Shown piece by piece: positions 27,401 through 39,400 of a stretch of DNA of 64,000 nucleotides (positions are counted from its first letter, which is position 1; each line of letters opens with the position of its first letter). Source of the stretch: Acanthococcus lagerstroemiae (lineage: Eukaryota; Arthropoda; Insecta; Hemiptera; Eriococcidae). The notes under the pieces were generated by a model. It was not told the DNA's origin, searched no databases, and saw only the letters and a list, made by a program, of their open reading frames with translations. The position numbers and the translations under genes are program-made. Location: NCBI GenBank assembly GCA_031841125.1, contig CM063113.1:30897312-30961311 (forward strand), written 5' to 3'.

Positions 27401-30400
27401 TCTTTTCCCGCCGACGTTTTTCTGCTTCTCGTTTTTTTTTCAAAATTTCTTCCTTTGTTTTTGCCATCTGCGGTTCAAATATGTAAACATCAGCTAGGTA
27501 TAATAATAGAGAGTAATATTGGCTAATTTGACTAGTCGTGTAACCTTATTTTATTGGAAGAGGGGTAATGTTTTCGTGAATTGTCATTACCGTGTCAGAG
27601 TCTCATTACCGTGGAAGTTGGAAAAAACAATGCCTACACGGTAGTGAGAACCACAGTAATGAGATTTTGACCATAAAATGTCCTGAAATTCGTATTCTAA
27701 TATAGTTGGCAACGTTATTTTCTCGTGGAATGATACTGCAGCGTGTTAAGGTAACGTACTCTACATAGACATTAAGATATTTACTTACTTTGATACAAAC
27801 AAGGCATGCCACGGTAATGAAATGTTGAAGAATACAGGCGTAAACGAACGCACTCCTCGGCTTGTCAGCATGAACTGAAATCACTTTTCAAGGACCAAGC
27901 AAAAAAACGTGAAGCAGTCAGTAACACAGTAGATATGCCAATTCGCAGAATTTCGTTTCAGCTGCTACTTTCACGACAACACGAGTGTTTATTTATGCCC
28001 ACAGTAATGAGAAAATAATCGAGGATAAGCACAAACTTCGTCGTACATCCCTCTTCCTTGCTTTTTTTCGTCTTCTACTCACACATCGCTTCTAGGAAAA
28101 CATGTTTGCGAGTAACGAACTGTGATTGATCATTGTCGCTATACCTCTCATCATAAAAAAAAAAGAAAGAGTTTCGAAAACCACTGCTTGGACAAACCAC
28201 GGTAATGAGAAAACAAGTGTATTTGCTCAATTTTTGGAGGGGGAGGTGCCGCTTGAATTTAAAAATTGTATAGTTTCGTCGTCGAAGGTGTATGACATCT
28301 GAAAATAATTTGGGACAGGCAAGAGAATTGAAATTAGGCTTACAATTAGCTTTGGACAATAAAAGTGCGTTGTCTGGATAATTACCCAAAAATCCATGTT
28401 TATCGCGCGTTAATACGACCACCCTACCAGAGGAGGAAGAAAAAAGCTGTAGTTGAAAGAAACCCTGTATAAAATAAAGGGTGGGCCAAAACAACTGCGA
28501 CTATTTTATTTTCGGACAACGAACGCTATCTGGCGGGTATAATGAAGGCGTGAAAAATGATCTTCATTATTTTTCGCATCAAATGAGCGCAGAACAAGCG
28601 TATTCGGACTACTTCGAAGCGAAATACAGCTGTTTAAACAGATTATGTTCAGAAGTTGCCTACAAGCCACCTATCATCCATCCGCGTTTTTTTTTTTGTA
28701 AAATGGATCTCAAAACGGAACAATGGCAGCAATGACATCGTTCATGGATGAGAATTTTTTGGCACGATTCCTCATCGCCCTGGCAGGCAACTTTCCCAAA
28801 ATTGTTTTCCCGAATTCCTCGGGTGGAATTCTCTTCAAAGAATCATCGACTGCTCTCACAATCTCCTGTTGTGCGAACTGCAGCATGAAGCATTCGTTTT
28901 TAAGGGCCGTGAAGAGCCAAAAAAATTGCATGGTATGAGGCCTGGACTATACAGCGGATGAGGATCGTGTCAATAAATTCTCCATCCATGAACGATGTCG
29001 TTGCTGTCGTTGTACCATTTTAAGATCCATTTTACAAAGAAAAAAAAAAAAAAAAAAAAAACACGCGGATGATAGGTGGCTTGTAGGTTTGTAGGTGACT
29101 TCTGAACACAATCTCTTTAAACAGCTGTATCTCGCTTCGAAGTTGTCCGAATACGCTCGTTCTGCGCTCATTTGATGCGGCAAAGAATGAAGATCATTTT
29201 TCACTCCTTGATTATCCGCTAGATAGCATTCGTCGTCCGAAACAAAGAATAGTCACAGTTGTTTTGGCCATCTCTTTGTACCTTTCACTTCAAAATACGT
29301 AATTAGCTAAAATTTTCAAATTTTGCCGGTTTTCCTTCCCACCTTTAAATTGCTTTCATTTCTTTTCTGTTTTGTTTTTCATGTAACACAAGTTTCAAAA
29401 TTTTTTTTTTTTAAATTATTATTTATTAGAACTGCCGGATGGGCATATACAGATATTGTTCGACCTAGAAGTAATCACGGGCTGGGCCAGCACTCCAGCG
29501 AGTGCGGCTTCAAGTTTGGATACGGCTAATTGATAAATTAATAATACAAATAACAATAATGGGCCTGCGTAAGTTTATAAAATGAGGTCTAGCCGTCTCT
29601 TCAACAATTCAAAAGTTCTGGATTCTTAAAGATCATTTTTTGGCGAATCAGTTGAGAAGTAATCATATTGTGAACGTTTGTCCTCAGCACCATTTTTACA
29701 ACAGACCAGTATAACTAATGGCTGCATCAGGTCCGTAGCTAGCTGTTTTTATGTGTCAGGGCGTTTGGTATTTCAACCAGAGTACAAGGGTACAATAAAA
29801 CTTCATTATTTTTACTGAAACGTATTTTTTTACATTTTTTTTTTTTTGGAAAATGCTAGCCAGGACGGCGCGCTTGCCAGCAAGCGCTTAACCCTGGCTG
29901 CCCTTGCGTCACCTATGGGCGTGAACTGCTTTCAACATTCCATACTAACTTTCTTGACAGATAGGAATCTCCGACGACCAGTTTCCATATCTACATTCTG
30001 TCGTTCGATTACCCTGCAGCGTGTACCCGTCAAAGCACTTGAATCTGGCTCGAGTGCCGTGCTCCATTCTCGGCGCAATCACCATACCATTTTCAGGCGC
30101 TTTTGGCAAATGCTTGCATCGAGCTGAAACGGAACAACCGAAGTCTTTTAATTACGATTTTGTCTTCTTCTTCTAGCTGGCAACCACATAGCTGCAATAC
30201 CTACATACCTGGCTGGCATTTCGGAATATACGACCAAGTGCCATTGTTACAGATAACTGGCGAGGTGTTGTTGGAAGGCTCGAAACGGTCCTCGCAATCT
30301 ACTATGACCCGGGTACCGTGTTTGACCACCGACATTTCCACGACCGAAGGCTTCATATGGATGGTCGCGTTGACGTCGCTCTCGTTGACCGCGACCAATA

Positions 30401-33400
30401 TGCGACCTTGTTGCACCTTGGGCACAACGCACGGAGCTGAAACATGGATTATCTGTATGAATTCCACGCTGAAATGAACAACTTAAACGCAGATTAAGCG
30501 GAAATTGAAATAGCACAAGCAGAAATGAATTACAGCTAAGATTGCAAAGCATTTACAGTCTGGCCATCGGACGGTGACGTATAAATGCCGAATATGAACG
30601 CAGGAGCACGCGACTCGTACTATGTACTAAACAGTGAAGACTGAAGAAGCAATTAGCAAAATTATCGCGAATATTCCGGGCAATGCTGAACAGTAGATTC
30701 AAAGACTGCACATGCTAGAATATTTTTGCTCGGGCTCATCGCACTGCCGTCTCTCCTCATCATTTGTCGGCGAAGAGACGAGTGCCGGCTTTTATTAGTT
30801 ACAAATCACCCGCACAAAGAAAGTGTACGTTACCTAAGCAGAGCGGCGGCGGATACCTCCACGTTCCGTCGATCTGACATACCGTGGACGCATTCCCGAC
30901 CATCATCATACCGTCATCGCACCGGAATATGATACTGGCCCCGAGACCAGTTCCCGATTCCAGGTTCTCCATCCATCCGTTGTGCAGAACGCCCGGGGGA
31001 CCGCAGTTGATTTCTAGAAAAAGCGCGTATCAAACCAGAAAATGCGAATAGTGGAAGCGCAAAAGCGACAGCCAGACATGCGAGCGACCATTTGAAAAAG
31101 CGAACAATGCGATAAAACGTCCTAATTTTCAATGTATACGAGTATAGGGGTACTGATGTGGCCTGAATTAAAAACGTTTAACATGATTGGAATGGCAAGT
31201 AACTCGGCAGAGGGGGGAAAGTGTTCGCCTAATTTTATTTAAAAAATATTTTAGTATAAAATATCAACATTTTGCAGTTCTTCACAAAGGTAGGGCCTAC
31301 TGCCTAGTATTCAAAACATCGTAAAAATGGTGCTGCGGTAACCCTCTCCTCTCCGATGTACATTTTCGTATAAATTGTCCGGCGTGGCTACTTTCTGCGT
31401 AGTGCGATGCGAACATCCAACAAACGTCTTTTGTCTCCCGGATTCCTGTACTTCTGATACGTGATGTTTTCGAAACCACGTTCTTCCTTATATTTCTTTC
31501 TCGTGACTACTCTCCTTTAGCTCCCTCGGTCGGTCAGGCAGGACATCCGTTCAGTTACAAGTATCCATGAGATCATCGTTTTGTTTGCTCGTATGCAGAT
31601 TTTCTACCTTCACACGTTACGTCCTGAAAAACTCGTTCGAGTTTGCAATCCACGACATTGTTAATGTATTTAAGATTCAAGCAGAAAGATGGCGACAGAA
31701 ACTCGCTCTCAGCTGATTATAATCTAATTCGATCGTACTTCGATTACGGATACACCCTTCCAAACGGGAGGAGGTATCGATGTATTCTGTTCGAGCATTG
31801 CTTTCATTAGACCTCCACCCTTGTATCCTGCAGTCGAAAATGCGAATACAACCGTATAACGAGCAATATTTACTCGTTTCAACAAGAAAATCCCTCGAGA
31901 TTGAACTTCACGGGACATTTTGCATTACAACCAGCCCGTCTACCCACATATCGATCATTTAATTCCGAACCTGATTTCCTAATTAGCAATATAGCTCATC
32001 TCACCGAACCCAAATAATGTGAGAGTGTTCGATGCCTCGAGTACGATTGCCTTTAATTTTCATCGTCGTTCCACCGAGCACCGCCCCGAAAAGCTGTAAA
32101 CGATCTGCAGCACCACTTTGTCGAAAGTTCAAATTAGACTGCAAATAACAATGAAACATGAAACCGACAGACGGAGCCTGCGAATTCGTGGTACTCTCGT
32201 TTCAGTTTTTGTATACTATATGAGAAAACCCATCTTCGCCGGGTACTGTAAATTTAATTCGTCTTTCATTCGGTTCGAACGAACGGAAAAAGTAAACATC
32301 ATTCGTTTATTGAAAAGTAAAGTAGAAAAGCTTTTCGTCGTCGATTTTAAGGCCAGACTCGATCGAGCTTATGGCTCGACAGCGTTAATTAATGTTTTTC
32401 TTTTCCTCCGCCGTCTGCGGCGCGATTCGGCTTACCTTGGCACTTCGGCGTCACCCCGGTCCACTTGCGGTCCTTCTCGCAACGTCTGGTAGGCTCGCCG
32501 ACTAACATGTAGCCGTATTTGCAGTCGTAAGACACGACCGAGTTGTATCCGGTCGACGTGAACAGGGCCGTTCCGAACAACGGATTCTCTGGCGTCGGAC
32601 ACTGAACGGCTGAAACCACATTAGAACCAAAGCCCCGCAAAAAGCAACAGTATTTTACAATGAAAATTTAAATCTAATTATCATCGCCGGAGCGATCTCT
32701 TTCTTTCTACAAGACTCGCGAAAAGAGGGTTCCTTGCTAGTTTTACAAACATCACCACCTCGCGGCCGAAAAGAAAACTTGCTCGCAATTTCCTCTTTCG
32801 ACCAAATTGTTATCAAGAGAAAATGAAGGCATGGGCTTGAATAATTTTGGGATTGAATAGAAGAGTGAGCGGCTGCGCGGAATTCGGGAAAGAGGAACAA
32901 TACAAATCACCAGCATGACCCGAGAGCGAGAGAACATGCCATTCAGTAAACTACATCAATATCTTCTTTTCAGCAGAAAGTTGAATAATTGCACAATTTG
33001 TGCATTTCTTTCAATGTGAACCTTTTCAACCTCGGGAATATTTACAATAATGTGACCAATTATTCAGCCCGACTGTGGAATCATCTATTGCTAGCGAGAG
33101 TTTGGCATTTACCGCATATTTTGCATCAATTTTGCTTATTTTTCAATTCCCCCCCGCCCCCAAAAAAAAAGTCATTTTCTTAGCTTTGGGAATGATGTCC
33201 GACTCCATAAAAAAATTGAGCTCCAATACTCAGAAATAGAATTTGAACAATATCGTAGATAGAAATAGGGAAAGGGGATCGTCTAAAATCCTCTGAAATA
33301 TTAAAGAATTATACGAGCATAAGAATTTCCAGCGTTACTTTGACGCTTGTCAGCGCTCTGAGCCACCCTACTTGAATCTTCTCAAACACATGACCTTTAT

Positions 33401-36400
33401 TCAGACAGACATTATAATGTTCATCATTCAAAGGAATAGTGGCGTCGGAAGGTTTTCCAGAAGGTGGGTGGGGAGAGAGGCGGTATAAAAATGTAAAACT
33501 TTAAGTCAACAAGTAAAGAAAAAAGAAAAGTTTCTTGTCTCTTCAAAGTGGAGTTAACAAGCAAAACAGCATGCAAATCAAAAGACCCTATAAATCTCCA
33601 TGAATCTTGTGAATCTACAAGAATCTTGTAAACTGTGTTTTTGATGTCTCTCGAGACGACTTTTTACAACTTGCCGAATCATTTTTCAATATTTTCCCAA
33701 GAGGAAAAAAAATGACCGGCGATTGATTTATGAAACAACTTCGACGCTGGTGACTCTTATACATATAAAAACGGAAATTAAAAAGGATTACAATCTACAC
33801 TAAATTAACAAGTTTTTTTCAAGTTTTTTTTTTTTTTTTTTTTAAAGTGATCTACCGGAAAAATCTGTACCTATTCCGGAAAATTTTGAAAAAATCTTTG
33901 TAGAGGATGCATAGATGTTTTAAAATAGGATTGCTTTAGTGTACTCATACAATGATGTCCTTTACTCTTGCCCCCATCACTTTATTTGCGAGTACCCTCT
34001 CGTTCTGACGCCACTGCAAAGCGATGTGGGATTTATTTCGAAAAGAAGGCTTAGGAGTTTTGCAATTGGTCCAAACTGACTTCAAAGATGGGCCGTTCAA
34101 ACAGTCTAGATTATAGAACAAGTAGATTGACATGAAATGAAAACGAGCTTGAAGTTGACAAATGTTATTGAAACCCAATCATTTTAGGGTCTCCAAAAAG
34201 TCCGCCAACCGCTTCATTCTTAAAGTTCAAGAGGAGAAAGAAATAGTTTTAACCAAAACATTCTCAACTATACTAAAATACGGAAGCCACTTGAGTTCTC
34301 TGTGACGACAATATAAAATACTAGTATTCTATTTTCCCCCCGAAAAATGTCAAAATTGGAGAGGGCTCAACATACACACCTACAAATGTATAGAGCAACA
34401 CTAACAAAAACCGTATAACAAGTAGTAAGGTTGTTTTTTGTTGTTTTTTTCTAAGTGATCTTACCAGAAAAATCTGTACCTATTCCGGAAAACTTTGAAA
34501 AAAATTCTTGTAGAGGATGCATGACTGTTCTAAAATAGGACTGCTAGGCTTTACTCATAAAATGATCTCCTTTACTCTTGCCTCCATCAACTGTTCCTTC
34601 CCGTCTGCTCTTGCTGCAATCTGTTGAAGAGACAGTCTGATTTTTGGGGGAGTGCAAATGGGCAGTGCTTAGATTATGAAGTCCAGGGTTTAAAAATTTG
34701 GCTGATTTCCCACAAACCTCCTTTTTCACATAGTAACTTTCCGCTTCGTAAATTTTGACAACTATGGTTAGTCCATAATTTTTATTGCACAAGAAAGACG
34801 ACAGATTCGATGCCCCCCCGAAAGCTAAATAAAATGTTCACCTGATCATGGGCTCCAGGGGCGGATATAGAAAATAATTTCAGAGGGAGGGAGTCCGAAT
34901 GAAAAATGTTATAGACGAAACATATAATAAATAAGTTGCGTTGGTAGATGTTTACATGTTTCGGGGGAGGAGAATTCGGACCCACAACCTCCCTCCCCTG
35001 TATCCGCCCCTGAAGCTTTCTTCTTGGATGCTAAAATTTTCATTTAGTCTCTATATCTTTCTCTCTTGAGAGGGGAGGGGTGATATAACATTTTTTGGGG
35101 GTACAGGGAGGAAGTGAGAATTAATTTTTCTTTATTCGTGAAATTGCTTCAGTATTGAAGTTTTGCGCGGAAGAAAAGAGAGGAGAAAGAGGAAGATAAA
35201 AGAAGCTAGCGAGAAACAAAAGCTACCAAAACATATTCGTAAATATGTCAGAAAATTACAAGAAATGATAAGACAATGGTTTTCTTAATAATTTTTCCAA
35301 CTTTGTCTCCTGGCGTAAGAGTTTTCCATTTAATGCATTCACTATCAAAATAGGATCAAAGTTGGGTCAAAAAACGAATTCAGTGACTTTTCAAAGCTAG
35401 CACGTGACATCCGTATTGTTTTCGTAGGCGGTTTTTAATTTTAACCCGTCCTACTTCCTATTTCACTTTTTTTAAAGTTCTAGGTATAAAATAGGATCTA
35501 AGTAATGCGAGTAACCTTTACAATATCGATGATTTACATTATACTCCCCAACTTATTATAAAAAATCGAAGCATAGTCAATTAATTGAAAAATGTATTTA
35601 TGAAATTTTAATAAATAATTATTTATAATTGTAAATTTATTATCATAATCTCAGTCTTTTCCTTTTTCTCCATAGTGGTGTATTTGTATTTTGTTTGCAT
35701 ACGTTTGTGTACGTTTGTACATACACTTAGGTATATTATTGTATACAACTCCCTCACAATTTATGGATGGGATGACTGATGGGTATACCACCGACATTCA
35801 ATTTTGAGTCTAAAAATGATTGTATTTGCTTTATTACGCCTGTATACTATACTTCTCCCACTTATATCAAATCCCTTTCTAAGTTATAGGGGTGGGAGGA
35901 CACCACCCCCTACAATTTCTGGTCTGAAAAACGATTTATTTGTTTGCGAATGCTATATTTTATTTTTATGCAATTCCTTTTCCTGATTTATGTGGGTGAA
36001 TGTATGTTATACCACCTAATTTCAATTTTGGGCTTGAAAACGATTTTATTTGCCTGTATTTCTTTAAGTATTTTGGAATTCCCAATTACTAACGTCGAAA
36101 CACGCTGAAGTATATATCTTTTTTTTATCAGTCTTGGGTTCTATAGTTTTTTTTTCCCCACAAAAGTGGCGACAAGAAGGAAGATGAGAAGGCAGAAGAG
36201 AGAATCGATGAAGTAACGAGGAGGTAGAGGATATGGATAGTGATAACAGGAGGGAGCGAGGGGGAGGTCCGAGCGGATTGCCATCCACTAATAGAAATTC
36301 GAGAGCATGTCTTCCGCAGAAATCGGTTGCGACGAAAATTGATGATGTGTTTTATTTGTCCAAAAACCATTATCCTCTGCGTCCCCCAAAAGAAAGGCCT

Positions 36401-39400
36401 TTCGTTCAAAAATCCTACTCTTTCTCCATGAGACAAGAGATCGCCACTTTCGACGAAATACAGATTTCAATATGCAGAAGAATAATGAGGTCTCAAACTT
36501 AGCACCTTCTGAACTTGATAACACTACTGAACAACTATTTTGCACAATGCATTTCGACAGGTGATTCTGAGGTACTTTTTAACGCTGAACACGATACTGC
36601 GACCCATTTTTCTCTATCACGTCACAATTCGGAGTTCTGAACGACTGAAATTCGTTTCCATTTTGTTTTTGCATTGGAATAAGCGGTACCACTGACTGAT
36701 ATTATCAGTGTTATCAGACCACAATAACAGAAAACAAACAGACGGAATACACACCACTACACACGACCGCAACACACAAATCAGTATGACCACATTCAGT
36801 TCGTAAACCTCTTTTTGAACACATTTAGTTGAATTGTTTATAGTTTTTGATCAGAAAAACTAGACGTGATAGAGAAAAACGGCCGACGGCACTGTGTTCA
36901 GCGTTGAAAAGTACTCAAGAATCACCTCCTTAAATGCGTTGTGTAAACAAAAAAATTCATTTTGTTCAGTAGTGTAATCAACGTCTAGATACGTATCCTC
37001 CAGGAGGGGTCATGGGACAATCTCCTATTCCCCAGATGTGGAGCAGTTACGTAGGATAAAATCTGGAAGAGCAGACGTTCTGCGCGAAATTAAAAAACAA
37101 ACAAAACACCCCTAACTGAATAATTGAAATACAAAATGCCTTCCGACATGAACGTGGCAATGCGGCCGGCGGCTGTCAGTAACGAAGTCGAAAGTCTAAC
37201 GAAAGTTACACCGCGCTTTTGTTCCTTAATTTTCTCAAATCTGGCGATAACGAAGAAACCAGCAGAATGCCGGTTGTCAGTGAAACCGCGGAAAGGTACC
37301 TACAGTTATATGGCACGCCTATGCGTTGTATACATTTTCGTTACGACTCAGTAGAAACTTTCAACGATGTTCTCAATTTTACCAGGCGTATCTGCGGAAA
37401 TTGTTCGCGCCGCAACAATGAAAGTTCTCTCAGCCATGCTGTCATTATAACCAGACGAAATTCGAGAAATACGGCGAAAATTACCCAATCTGCACCAACG
37501 GCCGTCTCGGCCAACTTATGTGTAAGAAAATCGCGCCCGAAACACTCGATATTAATGGTCTGTTGTAGAAACTTACGTATGCAAGACGGTAATTCTTTAG
37601 GCGACCACGACCCGTCCGCCTGGCAGATCTTCTCGTTTCGATTCACCATCTCGTATCCGTCTTCGCAGTGATAGTTAACTTTGCAACCGAAAGTGAAGCA
37701 ATCACCGGTATGCCATCCGTTAGCTATGTCTGGCGGTTGACCGCAAGACTTGGCTGAAAAGTAAGTGCCCGCGGTATTTCAATGTTTTCGCATAACAGTA
37801 ACCCTTGATTCGCTGTGCAACGATGGAAATGTTTTTTGTTGGCCGAGCCGGTCGCCGAAATTTGGAAATAAAAGTTTAGGGCCACTTTCGGTCCCTATAT
37901 CTTAATTTTGTAACGTATAGTTCCCTTGCAGGTGGGAACAGAAAGGGGATTGGACTCGACCGTACCACCAACTTTGAGATCTCAATTGGGGTCAACACGC
38001 ATCATAGAAAAACGCCGTTTGGTGTGTGTTGATGTGAATAGATGAATATCCTACCTGAAGTTCGAACATGATGATTACACCAAAACGTGTGCACCAACTC
38101 GGCGTAGTTCTCGTGAGTTTTTGTTATCCTTTTTAAGAGCGTGATATTTGGGTTGCCAAGGGATTTGTTTGTAATAATGAGGTACACAACGATGCAACGG
38201 GATGGACCAAAGAGTTTCATCGGAAATCTTTGGAGAAAATTTCCAAAATTTTCCAACAGATTTCATCGAAATTCTTTGAGAAAATTTCCCGATAATTTTT
38301 GAAGTATTTCATAAATTTTCCCACAGTCATTGGGAATTTTTTCAATGATGTTCGATGAAATTTTTTGAAAATAATCGGATATTTTAAGTTAATATTTTCG
38401 ATAAAATTCTTGGAAAATTATTTTGAATAGTCAAAGGAATCTCCTCGAAAATTTTTCATGAAATTTTTCGGCAATTATGGGAGATTTCCCCCGAACATTT
38501 CTAATGAGATTCTTCAAAAATTGTCCGTAATTCATCCTGAAAATTTCCAACTGGATATCATCGAAAATTTTATCTGAAGAAATCCTTCAAAAAACATCAG
38601 AGGTACTTCTCAGAGATTCCCAATATTTGGAATGATTGCAGATTTTCTCTAAAATTTACAGAAAAATACTCCTGAAATCATCGGAGATTTTTTTCAATGA
38701 GGTTCGATCAAACTCCTTGAAAACGATCGGAAAATTTTCCTTAATATTTTCGATTAACTTCCTCGGAAATCATCTGCGAAAATCAAAGGGGTCGTCTCAA
38801 AAATTACTCAAGATATTCTTTGGAAATTATTGAAGATTTTTCCCGAAAATTCAGTGAGATTCTAAGGAAATTATCGGAATTTTTTAACCAAATTATCCGA
38901 TGAAATTCCTAAAATTATTAGATTTATTCCGAAGTTTCCGATGAAATTCTTCCGAGATTATCGAACATTTTTCCTGGAAATTTCTGATAAGAGCCTTCAA
39001 AAACTGTCGGAGTTTTCCCCCAAATATTTCTCAAGAAATACTTCAAAACTTATCGGAAAATTGTCTCGAAGATTTTGATGGAATTTTTTGGAAAACATTG
39101 GGCATTTTTTCTATTAGATTTCCGATGAGATTCTTCGGAAATTGTCGGAACTTTTCCCCAGTTATTTCCAATGAAATTCCATAAAAATCATCGGAGATTG
39201 TCCCTGAACTTTGCTGATGAAATTCTTCTGAAATTATCGGTAATTTATCCCAAAAACTTCCGATGAAAATCTCTGGAAATCATAGACTTATTTTTCTGGA
39301 GAAATTCTTCAAATTTCATCAGAGGTACTTCTCAGTAATTGCCGATAAAATCCTTTGGAATAATTGCAGACTTTCTCTAAAACTTCGAAAAAAATTCTCC

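Larger units (their letters stand above)
24698..27613 (-). mobile_element. DNA transposon with composite 30-bp TIRs and an intact transposase-like gene
   Basis: The left end reads CACGGTAATGA (24698-24708), 8 nt, CATGGTAATGA (24717-24727). The right end is the mirror image: TCATTACCGTG at 27584-27594 and at 27603-27613, again with an 8-nt gap. The four sites enclose the 879-codon gene on 24828-27467. An AATAAA polyA signal on the minus strand (24745-24750) lies inside the left TIR side. No target-site duplication is obvious at these borders. More copies of the motif lie outside to 28208, so the element may be larger. Confidence 0.7.

Noticed and set aside
36064..36545. Several overlapping frames around 100 codons
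   Set aside because: Frames on both strands overlap fully, none has a recognised motif, and splice or start context is lacking.
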